From Candidatus Aminicenantota bacterium (GTDB lineage: Bacteria > Acidobacteriota > Aminicenantia > Aminicenantales > Aminicenantaceae), in NCBI GenBank assembly GCA_030614645.1, contig JAUWTR010000137.1, forward strand, positions 1 through 5,610: a stretch of DNA of 5,610 nucleotides, written 5' to 3'. The position numbers and the translations under genes are program-made. How positions within the stretch are numbered: the first letter of the stretch is position 1; the number at the start of each line of letters is the position of its first letter. Shown here piece after piece: positions 1 through 5,610 of the stretch. Under the pieces are notes generated by a model that saw only the letters and a list, made by a program, of their open reading frames with translations, ran no database searches and had not been told where the DNA came from.

Positions 1-1
1 A

Positions 2-430
2 AATGCAGAAGGCCCTCTCGGAATCGACCCCACTCATCTTCTGAAAATCAGCGGCGCGGTTGATATTCCTGTAGTAGACGTCACTTTAGGTATGTATTAT
101 AGTTTCAGGACAGGAAGTCCCTATAGTTCAGGTATGGCCCTACCCCGAGACATGGTTACATTTAGGGGTGACTCTGTATATATATATGGAGAAGAAAGAG
201 GATCCTACCGCTATGACTCTATACACAATCTTGATCTAAGGTTGGAAAAATTCTTTCGTATAGGAGGGCTCAAAGTAGGAGCACTTGTAGATATATTTAA
301 TGTATTCAACAGCTCAACAGTAACTGATTACGAGACTCAAATGGATCAATGGTCAGATTACCAGTTCGGGTATATTTGGGGGATAAGAGGTCCGAGAACT
401 TTCAGGCTTGGATTCAGATTCGAATTCTAA
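2..430 (+). CDS. TonB-dependent receptor, C-terminal end of the outer-membrane beta-barrel (partial, 5' end outside window)
   Basis: The frame is open from base 2 to the TAA at 428-430, giving 142 residues. The first ATG, at 92, is internal, because coding-like sequence (ISGAVDIPVVDVTLG) continues upstream of it. What is visible is alternating amphipathic strands rich in Tyr, Phe, Arg and Gly. There is a LDLRLEKFFRIGGLKVGALV strand pair followed by the DIFNVFNSSTVTDYE motif, which is very typical of the last strands of TonB-dependent receptors of the carboxypeptidase-regulatory-domain (OAR/SusC-like) type. The protein ends in RTFRLGFRFEF, and a terminal Phe is the usual outer-membrane barrel assembly signal. 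Such receptors import large substrates across the outer membrane using TonB energy. The plug and the N-terminal domain are not in the window, so the substrate cannot be inferred. An intrinsic terminator follows 35 bases after the stop, so this is the last gene of its transcript. Confidence 0.88.
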   Translation, partial: NAEGPLGIDPTHLLKISGAVDIPVVDVTLGMYYSFRTGSPYSSGMALPRDMVTFRGDSVYIYGEERGSYRYDSIHNLDLRLEKFFRIGGLKVGALVDIFNVFNSSTVTDYETQMDQWSDYQFGYIWGIRGPRTFRLGFRFEF

Positions 431-464
431 AACTATATAATTCAAGTAGATAGAATCAAGTAGA

Positions 465-500
465 TAAGGGGAGGGAAAAATCCCTCCCCTTATTTTTTTT
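465..500 (+). terminator. Strong rho-independent terminator of the TonB-dependent receptor transcript
   Basis: A perfect 12-bp stem pairs 465-476 with 481-492 around an AAAA loop (477-480). Its core is GGGGAGGG against CCCTCCCC, and it is followed by eight T residues (493-500). This is a textbook intrinsic terminator on the + strand, placed 35 bases after the receptor stop codon. It separates the receptor from the small gene at 541, which should therefore have its own promoter. In the reverse direction the stem is followed by few T residues, so it is mainly a + strand terminator. Confidence 0.93.
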
Positions 501-540
501 CAGGGAGAATCCAAGTTTAAAATATAAAAGTGGTCGAAAA

Positions 541-1089
541 ATGAAAAAAATAATTAGAATAACTTCTGTTTTGTTATTATCGGTTTCGCTTTTTTCATTT
601 GATTTTAATAAGGATCTTGAAAAAAAATATGATCTAAAAGCTGAGAAAGATAAAAAAAGCGGAATTACCTGGTTTAAACACAATAGTTGCGTAAAGGCAA
701 GTTCAAGGATCTATCTTTATTTCGGAATAACTAAAAAAAAAGGTCTGGTTTTACGTATGGTCATCAATTATTTTGATGAAGATAGATTGTTTATAAATAA
801 ATATATCCTCACTATTGAGGATGAGGAACACATTTTATCCCCTAGAGAACAGATTCAATTCATAGAAGCAGAGGAATTGACATGTGAATATTATGACGTG
901 ATGATAAATCAGGATGAATTTGCTTTGTTACAGAAGATAGCACAAGCTGAAGAAGTAAAATTAAGATATGTGGGGGCAAAAGGTTTTAAAAGAGTCAAGA
1001 TTCACAAAAAGGCAAAAAACGCCTTAGAAGATGTATTAAACGCTATCCAAGAAGTCGCCGCACATATCCAAGAACAACAAGACAAATAA
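541..1089 (+). CDS. Hypothetical exported protein, AT-rich, 182 aa
   Basis: I do not recognise a named family. The N-terminus has a signal-peptide shape: MKKIIR, a hydrophobic stretch at about 7-20, then acidic/basic sequence from Asp21. A classic AxA cleavage site is missing, so it could be a membrane-anchored or periplasmic protein. The mature part has strands at about 56-78 (RIYLYFGITKK, LVLRMVINYF), an acidic turn at 79-96, an EYYDV motif at 116-120, and a basic helical tail. The stretch LLQKIAQAEEVKLRYVGAKGFKR (129-151) followed by ALEDVLNAI (161-169) resembles, from memory, small hypothetical periplasmic or lipoprotein domains of unknown function. Two Cys (50, 115) could form a disulfide. 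Sampled lines are only about one third GC, lower than the flanking genes. The ATG at 541 lies 40 bases after the upstream terminator with no clear Shine-Dalgarno. A possible -10 (TATAAA, 523-528) has no convincing -35. It is a real gene because of its length, its export signal and its position between features. Confidence 0.8.
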   Translation: MKKIIRITSVLLLSVSLFSFDFNKDLEKKYDLKAEKDKKSGITWFKHNSCVKASSRIYLYFGITKKKGLVLRMVINYFDEDRLFINKYILTIEDEEHILSPREQIQFIEAEELTCEYYDVMINQDEFALLQKIAQAEEVKLRYVGAKGFKRVKIHKKAKNALEDVLNAIQEVAAHIQEQQDK

Positions 1090-1128
1090 TTTCCCATTAA
1101 TGTAGTTCCTAAAAAATCTCTGATTTAT

Positions 1129-1154
1129 TCTATATTAATTTATGTTAATATAGA
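1129..1154. promoter_or_regulatory. 26-bp AT-rich dyad just upstream of the propeller gene start
   Basis: TCTATATTAA (1129-1138) is the exact reverse complement of TTAATATAGA (1145-1154), with a 6-base spacer. The dyad ends five bases before the ATG at 1160. In DNA it has the size and symmetry of an operator for a dimeric regulator. In RNA it would form a weak A-U hairpin covering most of the ribosome-binding region, including the only SD-like bases (GAG at 1153-1155). A TATATT (1131-1136) inside it could also serve as a -10 box, although no good -35 is seen. It is not terminator-like, as it has no GC stem and no T run after it. The symmetry is seen directly; the regulatory role is inference. 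Confidence 0.45.
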
Positions 1155-1159
1155 GCCAA

Positions 1160-3781
1160 ATGAAAACAAAAACCATATTAACAACTCTGATTATCCTGCT
1201 TATAGCAGGGACCTGTTTTTTTAGCGAAGCGCAGGACGTCAGGAGTCCCCTCCTGGAATCCTGGAAACAATACCAGAAACTTAAGCAGGACTCCCGGTTC
1301 GGCCTGCAGTGGATCTCGCTCGGGCCGGTCATGAATTCTGCCCGGGTCGAAGCGGTGCAGGCTGATCCTTCCCATCCGGGAACCATGTATGTCGCTTTCG
1401 GTTCCGGCAACCTGTGGAAGACAACCAACCACGGACTTTCCTGGAAACCCATATTTGAAAACCAATCAGCTCTGGGTATCGGTGATATAGCTCTGGCACC
1501 TTCTGATCCCGATATAATCTGGCTCGGTTCGGGAGAAAGCCTTAAAAAGGCCCGCAATTTTACTATGCCCGGTACAGGGGTTTTCCGTTCGGAAGACGGA
1601 GGCAGGACCTGGAAAAATGTGGGATTGCCTGATTCCTATCATATCGGCGAGATCGCAGTTCACCCGGAAAATCCGGACATTGCTTTTGTGGCTGTATTAG
1701 GCCATTTCTGGTCCCCCAATCCAAACCGGGGGCTTTTTCGGACAACAGATGGAGGGAAAAACTGGGAACATGTGCTCTATGTGAACGAGCGCACTGGGGC
1801 CAATGATGTTGTTATTGCTCCCTCTGATCCGGAAACCATCTATGTCTCCATGTGGGAAAATAATCCCGGTATATTTGGGAAGGACAGCGGCATATACAAA
1901 AGCACTGACGGGGGCAAGACTTGGTCCCGGCAAAAAAACGGTTTCCCCGACGGTCCCAAGACAGGCCGGATAGGTCTAGCCGTATCCTGGTCCGATCCTG
2001 ATAAGGTATATGCCCTGGTGGACAATCTGAACAAAAAGCCGCGCCTTGCAGCTGAGGTGTACCGTACACTTGACGGAGGAAAAAGCTGGAAAAGGACCCA
2101 TAAAGACGAGCTTATGATCTTTCCTGGCATCGGCTGGTATTTCACCGACTGTTATGTAAACACCAGGGACGATGAAGAGATCTATACCCTTGGAGTCAGG
2201 ATGGCGCACAGTTCTGATGGGGGGAAGACATTAAAGCTTGTAGGCGGGGATGTATTCCACCTCTTTCCCAACCCTGCCGATCCTCTGCATCTTGATCATT
2301 GTGAGCTCTGGATCGACCCGACAAATCCCAACCATCTGCTCCTCGGTAATGACGGGGGATTATATGTGAGTTATGACAAAGGGGATTCCTGGCTACATTA
2401 TAATAATATTCCAGCCGGAGAATTTTACGATATTTCAGTCGATAATCAAGATCCCTATAACGTGTATGGCGGGACTCAGGATGATTCCTCTGTATTCGGC
2501 CCGGCCAAAGAATGGAAACCAAAATTCGCTGATGGCTGGAAATATGTCTGGCTCGACGCCTGGTCCGGAGGGGACGGCTGTTACACTGTCCCTGACCCAG
2601 AAGATACGAACACGGTTTATTTTTCCTCCCAGAACGGGGCGATCATGCGCAAGGATATGAGAGCTGACCGTTCAGTGAATATACGCCCCCGGCTGCCCAA
2701 AGGACACGCCGGAAAACTAAGTTATAACTTTATTACTCCTTACATTATTTCGCCCCACAATCATCTTACCCTCTACCATGCTGGAAACTATGTTTTTAAA
2801 AGCTTAAACCGGGGAGACTCCTGGATGTTGATAAGCCCTGACCTGGCAAAATCAGAGTATAAAGAGAAAGACTCTACAGGGGCCGGCGCTGTTGCTGAAT
2901 CACTTCTGGTGCCGGGCCTATTATACGCCGGAACAGATAGAGGCGCTTTCTGGGTCACTAGAAATGATGGAATCAAATGGACGGAACATTCCAGAGGCCT
3001 TCCCAACCGGTATATCCGCAGCATCTGCCCTTCTCGCTTCAGCGAAGCGCGGGTATATGTAACTTTAACCGGTATTAATGACGATGATTTTAGAAAACAC
3101 CTTTTTGTCTCAGAAGATTATGGGAAAATCTGGAGATCGATCGCTTCCAACCTTCCGGACGAAGTCGCTTACGTCATCCTGGAAGATCCGACTAACGAAA
3201 ACATTCTCTACGCCGGCATGTACCGGGGAGTTTACATATCCATAGACCGGGGAAAAATCTGGTCTTTGCTGGGCCCGGAGATGGCAGCTACCGCTATTTC
3301 CGACCTGGTAATTCAGGAAAGGGAAATGGATCTTGTAGTTGGCACCCACGGCCGAGGTATTTATAAATTAAACCTCAAACCAATCCAGAATGCATTTGAA
3401 AACGGCGAACCCCAAGACCATATTATGTTTAAAATCCCGGCAGCCCTTCTCCCCTGGATCAATGACACCCACAGCGACCCGAGATACAGCACCATGGAAA
3501 AAGTCCCGATAACTTTTTATTTGAAGAAAAATGCTAAAGTTACTATCGCGGCTAAAAACAAGGTTGGGAAGACTATCTGGTCCCAAATCCTCCAGGCTTC
3601 CAAAGGCTTCAACCAGGTAAGGTGGGATCTGATCAGGGAAAAAGTGGATAGCCCAGATGCTTACTTTTTTCGTTATTACAGGTTCGCTACCCCAGGAACT
3701 TATAATATCAGTGTATCCGGCGAGGGAATCGACCTGACTGGGAAATTAACCATCATCCAAAGAGACAAGCCAGTTTATTAA
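1160..3781 (+). CDS. Secreted Asp-box (BNR/sortilin-like) tandem beta-propeller protein with C-terminal Ig-like domain, 873 aa
   Basis: The N-terminus MKTKTILTTLIILLIAGTCFFSEAQ is a signal peptide with likely cleavage near SEA/Q (about 24). Eleven Asp-box motifs (S/T-x-D/N-x-G-x-x-W) start at residues 88, 144, 195, 248, 303, 351, 404, 548, 600, 651 and 694. The first seven are 48-56 apart, one per propeller blade. Degenerate blades near 440 and 490 and a closing VGTHGRGIYKL (727-736) make two seven-bladed propellers plausible. HLDHCELWIDP (377-387), NDGGLYVSYDKGDSW (397-411) and GGTQDDSSVFGP (437-448) match the consensus I recall for large proteins annotated as glycosyl hydrolase, sortilin-like or WD40/YVTN/BNR. 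Residues about 783-866 (VPITFYLKKNAKVTI, NQVRWDL, PGTYNISV) look like a FlgD/Fn3-type Ig domain. No glycosidase activity is established for this group, and the GH74 catalytic motifs are not evident, so the name glycosyl hydrolase should not be taken as function. The ATG at 1160 is chosen because it begins the signal peptide; the SD is weak. Confidence 0.9.
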   Translation: MKTKTILTTLIILLIAGTCFFSEAQDVRSPLLESWKQYQKLKQDSRFGLQWISLGPVMNSARVEAVQADPSHPGTMYVAFGSGNLWKTTNHGLSWKPIFENQSALGIGDIALAPSDPDIIWLGSGESLKKARNFTMPGTGVFRSEDGGRTWKNVGLPDSYHIGEIAVHPENPDIAFVAVLGHFWSPNPNRGLFRTTDGGKNWEHVLYVNERTGANDVVIAPSDPETIYVSMWENNPGIFGKDSGIYKSTDGGKTWSRQKNGFPDGPKTGRIGLAVSWSDPDKVYALVDNLNKKPRLAAEVYRTLDGGKSWKRTHKDELMIFPGIGWYFTDCYVNTRDDEEIYTLGVRMAHSSDGGKTLKLVGGDVFHLFPNPADPLHLDHCELWIDPTNPNHLLLGNDGGLYVSYDKGDSWLHYNNIPAGEFYDISVDNQDPYNVYGGTQDDSSVFGPAKEWKPKFADGWKYVWLDAWSGGDGCYTVPDPEDTNTVYFSSQNGAIMRKDMRADRSVNIRPRLPKGHAGKLSYNFITPYIISPHNHLTLYHAGNYVFKSLNRGDSWMLISPDLAKSEYKEKDSTGAGAVAESLLVPGLLYAGTDRGAFWVTRNDGIKWTEHSRGLPNRYIRSICPSRFSEARVYVTLTGINDDDFRKHLFVSEDYGKIWRSIASNLPDEVAYVILEDPTNENILYAGMYRGVYISIDRGKIWSLLGPEMAATAISDLVIQEREMDLVVGTHGRGIYKLNLKPIQNAFENGEPQDHIMFKIPAALLPWINDTHSDPRYSTMEKVPITFYLKKNAKVTIAAKNKVGKTIWSQILQASKGFNQVRWDLIREKVDSPDAYFFRYYRFATPGTYNISVSGEGIDLTGKLTIIQRDKPVY

Positions 3782-3872
3782 TCTTGAAGACGACTGGTAA
3801 ATCTGAGGATTTGGATTAAGCGACATTGAAGATTTAGCCTTCTGATTCTGAGATATGATCCTGGTTAATTCA

Positions 3873-3970
3873 CGAGTCGAGGTTGTCGTAGATACGAGGC
3901 GCAGGGGATGAAGCTGTGGTATTTCACCGCGAATCCGCTGTAACGAAGTAGATGCAGTAAGATCGACTCG
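3873..3970. other. Structured intergenic element of about 98 bases (candidate dispersed repeat or non-coding RNA)
   Basis: CGAGTCGA (3873-3880) pairs perfectly with TCGACTCG (3963-3970), closing the element. Inside, on the + strand, TCGT (3886-3889) can pair with ACGA (3894-3897) as a small hairpin. CAG-x-GGAT (3902-3909) pairs with ATCC-x-CTG (3933-3940) with one G-G mismatch. GTGGT (3916-3920) pairs with ACCGC (3926-3930) around a 5-base loop with one G-U pair. The result is a multibranched fold with two arms. Its GC content (about 53 percent) contrasts with the AT-rich sequence that follows. The wording (TACGAGGC, GCTGTAACGAAGTAGATG) resembles, from memory, dispersed structured intergenic repeats in environmental bacteria such as Deltaproteobacteria, but only one copy is in this window. 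Strand and function are unknown. It could be a 3' UTR structure of the propeller mRNA. Confidence 0.5.
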
Positions 3971-3980
3971 CCCGGAGGGT

Positions 3981-4039
3981 AAAAAGTGCCAATGTTAAAA
4001 TTAGATATTGATTTTTTGAGTACATCATTGGCAATTTTT
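3981..4039. terminator. Possible bidirectional terminator with a long loop
   Basis: TGCCAATG (3987-3994) is the exact reverse complement of CATTGGCA (4026-4033). Five A residues precede the left arm (3981-3985) and five T residues follow the right arm (4035-4039), so each strand would read a stem followed closely by a U run. This layout fits termination of the converging propeller and peptidase transcripts. The weak point is the 31-base AT-rich loop (3995-4025), longer than in standard intrinsic terminators and with no inner helix that I can see. It could instead be a protein-binding dyad or a chance repeat. Confidence 0.4.
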
Positions 4040-4090
4040 ATGAATAACCAGGATCCGCGGACGCCGAGAAAACCGAAGAAGAATGGCGTT

Positions 4091-4127
4091 AAAAATCTGA
4101 AGCGAGCGTATCCATTCCCTCAGATTT
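4091..4127 (-). terminator. Possible terminator of the peptidase transcript
   Basis: AAATCTGA (4093-4100) pairs with TCAGATTT (4120-4127), a perfect 8-bp stem with a 19-base loop. Read on the minus strand, the stem lies about 70 bases after the peptidase stop and its second arm runs into five T residues (complement of 4095-4091). The stem has only three G-C pairs in eight, so termination would be weak. It may act as the first of two stops before the repeat at 3981-4039. Confidence 0.33.
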
Positions 4128-4196
4128 ATATTGTTCGCATTTATTTAATACTTATCTGCTTAACTTCCAGCCCAGGTATCCATTATTGCCCTAGGC

Positions 4197-5610
4197 TCAG
4201 CGCATTAAGGCATTAAAGAGCAGCTTATATGTCCCATGTGTCTGACTCCGATGCTGGGCCCGGAATCCGATTAGAACCACATTGCCCTTGCCATATTCAG
4301 CATTGACCATTGCTGCCTTGTTTGACAGATATTCTTCCCCGATAAGCCAGCCGCTTTGCAGGATATCCTTATCCTTATAGCGCACAACTGTTTCGTAGCG
4401 CTCATTGTGTTGGCTGGGAATGACCTCAAAGGCCTGACTGCTGTAGAAGACGACAAAACCTTCTGACGGCATCCCATAGGCCAAAGGATGGGTGTTATCA
4501 AAGTTGACCTTGAAAGTTGATCCGGCACAGAAAAATTCTTTCCAGGTAGTGTTCTCTACAGCATCACGGACGCTTAAGGCGAATTTATCAATGGCAAAGC
4601 TGCAAGCTTCACCTAACGTTACAAGCGTCCCTCCTTTCTCAACGAATTCCTTAAGCGCCTGAACACCTTTTTCGCCAATACCGCTTTGATATTCAGGAGG
4701 AACAGATGACAGGTAGCGGCGGTATCTTCCGGAAATCTCGCCCATGATCATACCTGTGGAATCCTGGGGAAAGATTATGACATCGTACTTTTTATTTAGG
4801 TCTCCCTTTTTGATCTCAGCGTCCTTCAGGGATGTATAAGGAAATGCGAACTGTTCCAGGACAAAACGGGTCCAGCCCTCGTCCATATTACCGCCCCAAT
4901 AGCGCTGATACATACCAGCCCGTACCGGTTTAACAATGTGAGTCCCTTCTTGAATCTCTCTTTTAAGCAATTTAAAATCAACGCCCGTCAAATCGGCTAC
5001 ATCCTTGAGCATAATTTCAGAACCTTTAGCCACAATAAAATCGCCGGGAGAAGCTCCTGAGGAAGCCTTGTCAATCCGCTGAACCACTACTCCCTTATCC
5101 AAGAGAAGATTTACCGCTTTGAAGCTGGCATTCAGCTTACCATCAAGCAGATATCCTGATCCTCCCGTCTCAACCTCGCCTGAGGCCTCTACTTGGCCAT
5201 CGATTATCCGGAAGTCGCCTTGGCAAGCCTCATCAACCGGCACGACATCGACACCCATGAACTCATTCATATTGTGAGTCGCCAAGTCATAGGGGCGGAG
5301 CGGAGAACCGTCATCGTCCCTGGTCCACTCATTGTCAGGATATAAAGTGCGTCCTAACAGGTTCCTTATCAAGCCCATCTTAGGTTGTTCCAGGGATATA
5401 ACAAAGGAGCCTTCCTTGTAGGTCGCATTACCAACATAGAACGGCTTCCGGGCCTGTTTTATCTCGATCCCGGACAAAAGCAGGGTATTGATCATCTTTA
5501 CAGTAGTCAGGTAATCATGCTGAGCTGTGGGAATCACGTAAGCTTTAGGCTTGCCATTCGCGCCCCGCTCAGTCTGCCGTTTGGCCTTTAGATAGGCATT
5601 CCAAAGTACA
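4197..5610 (-). CDS. M14-type zinc carboxypeptidase-like protein, C-terminal part (partial, 5' end outside window)
   Basis: The frame is open from the right edge to the TGA at 4199-4197, giving 470 visible residues. The GTG at 5537 is internal, since coding sequence (NAYLKAKRQTERGANGKPKAY) continues upstream. YVIPTAQHDYLTTVKMINTLLLSGIEI (visible 24-50), the YKEGSFVISLEQP segment (64-76) and RPYDLATHNMNEFMGV (105-120) match, from memory, the region following the catalytic domain in long M14 family peptidases of Aminicenantes, Acidobacteriota and Bacteroidota. The last about 245 residues look like a glutamine-amidotransferase-like Rossmann domain: GMYQRYWGGNMDEGWTRFVL (232-251), YDVIIFP (275-281), FVEKGGTLVTLG (322-333), then GKGNVVLIGF and THGTYKLLFNAL at the end. 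That domain is probably structural, as no catalytic triad is evident. The zinc ligands (HxxE...H) belong to the missing N-terminal half, so activity cannot be judged here. Full members are about 850-950 residues and usually exported. The gene converges on the propeller gene. Confidence 0.85.
   Translation of the reverse strand, partial: VLWNAYLKAKRQTERGANGKPKAYVIPTAQHDYLTTVKMINTLLLSGIEIKQARKPFYVGNATYKEGSFVISLEQPKMGLIRNLLGRTLYPDNEWTRDDDGSPLRPYDLATHNMNEFMGVDVVPVDEACQGDFRIIDGQVEASGEVETGGSGYLLDGKLNASFKAVNLLLDKGVVVQRIDKASSGASPGDFIVAKGSEIMLKDVADLTGVDFKLLKREIQEGTHIVKPVRAGMYQRYWGGNMDEGWTRFVLEQFAFPYTSLKDAEIKKGDLNKKYDVIIFPQDSTGMIMGEISGRYRRYLSSVPPEYQSGIGEKGVQALKEFVEKGGTLVTLGEACSFAIDKFALSVRDAVENTTWKEFFCAGSTFKVNFDNTHPLAYGMPSEGFVVFYSSQAFEVIPSQHNERYETVVRYKDKDILQSGWLIGEEYLSNKAAMVNAEYGKGNVVLIGFRAQHRSQTHGTYKLLFNALMR

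Larger units (their letters stand above)
3782..4196. other. Gene-free interval between convergent genes, rich in inverted repeats
   Basis: This 415-bp gap separates the stop codons of the propeller gene (+) and the peptidase gene (-). I see no supportable coding region: the only sizeable + frame (3986-4216) starts inside an inverted repeat and has no family signature. The gap contains a 5-bp hairpin (AAATC 3799-3803 with GATTT 3808-3812), the structured element at 3873-3970, the inverted repeat at 3987-4033 with flanking A and T runs, and the hairpin at 4093-4127. The rest (about 4040-4090 and 4130-4196) shows nothing I can name. Since transcription runs into the gap from both sides, most of this sequence is probably 3' untranslated or termination sequence. 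Confidence 0.7.

Noticed and set aside
523..528. TATAAA as a -10 box for the small exported gene
   Set aside because: There is no matching -35 (the expected place is the terminator T run) and TATAAA is common in AT-rich sequence, so it is mentioned in the gene entry but not called as a promoter.
1135..1557. Long minus-strand open frame opposite the start of the propeller gene
   Set aside because: The opposite strand encodes a clear signal peptide and Asp-box blades; this and the other antisense frames in 1135-3586 have unstructured, low-likeness translations.
3035..3049. Hairpin CGCTTC-AGC-GAAGCG inside the propeller gene, with AGCGAAGCGC also at 1223-1232
   Set aside because: It is short, in frame, lacks a T run, and is explained by the codons for PSRFSEAR; the repeated 10-mer is likely chance.
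3900..3980. Possible cobalamin riboswitch, suggested by CCGCTGTAA
   Set aside because: The conserved upstream core and the GCCACTG-type box are missing, and no + strand gene follows that it could control.
3986..4216. Open frame of 76 residues on the + strand in the intergenic gap
   Set aside because: It begins at the left arm of an inverted repeat, has no ribosome-binding site and no recognisable family, and runs into the 3' end of the opposing peptidase gene.
4200..5537. Taking the GTG at 5537 as the start of the minus-strand peptidase
   Set aside because: The frame stays open to the window edge and the residues before GTG continue the family sequence, so the gene is cut by the window rather than starting there.
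5385..5591. Open frame on the + strand near the right edge
   Set aside because: It lies entirely opposite the well-supported peptidase coding sequence and has no family features; it is an antisense shadow.

Overview
The window looks like a piece of a Gram-negative bacterial chromosome or metagenomic contig. It has an outer-membrane TonB-dependent receptor end, a secreted beta-propeller protein and a large M14-type peptidase. From memory, this set of families, with these wordings, is typical of Candidatus Aminicenantes and, less often, Acidobacteriota or Bacteroidota. The phylum call is inference from protein style only. No rRNA, tRNA, CRISPR, transposase or phage gene is visible.

Layout. 1-430 (+): the last 142 residues of a TonB-dependent receptor, closed by a very clear intrinsic terminator at 465-500. 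541-1089 (+): a small AT-rich gene for an unrecognised exported protein. 1129-1154: a 26-bp AT-rich dyad just before the next start codon. 1160-3781 (+): a complete 873-residue secreted Asp-box (BNR/sortilin-like) tandem beta-propeller protein with a C-terminal Ig-like domain. 3782-4196: a 415-bp gene-free gap between convergent genes. It holds a roughly 98-base foldable element closed by an 8-bp stem (3873-3970), then a long-loop inverted repeat framed by A and T runs (3981-4039), then a shorter hairpin (4091-4127). 4197-5610 (-): the C-terminal 470 residues of an M14-type zinc carboxypeptidase-like protein; its catalytic half lies beyond the right edge.

How they may work together. Receptor, propeller and peptidase are all predicted to act in or outside the cell envelope, which fits an organism that digests proteins or peptides outside the cytoplasm and imports the products. 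They are not one operon: the receptor is terminated before the small gene, and the peptidase is on the opposite strand. The functional link is therefore a hypothesis. I found no clear new defence or mobile system. The least explained signals are the structured element at 3873-3970, the dyad at 1129-1154 and the AT-rich gene at 541-1089.
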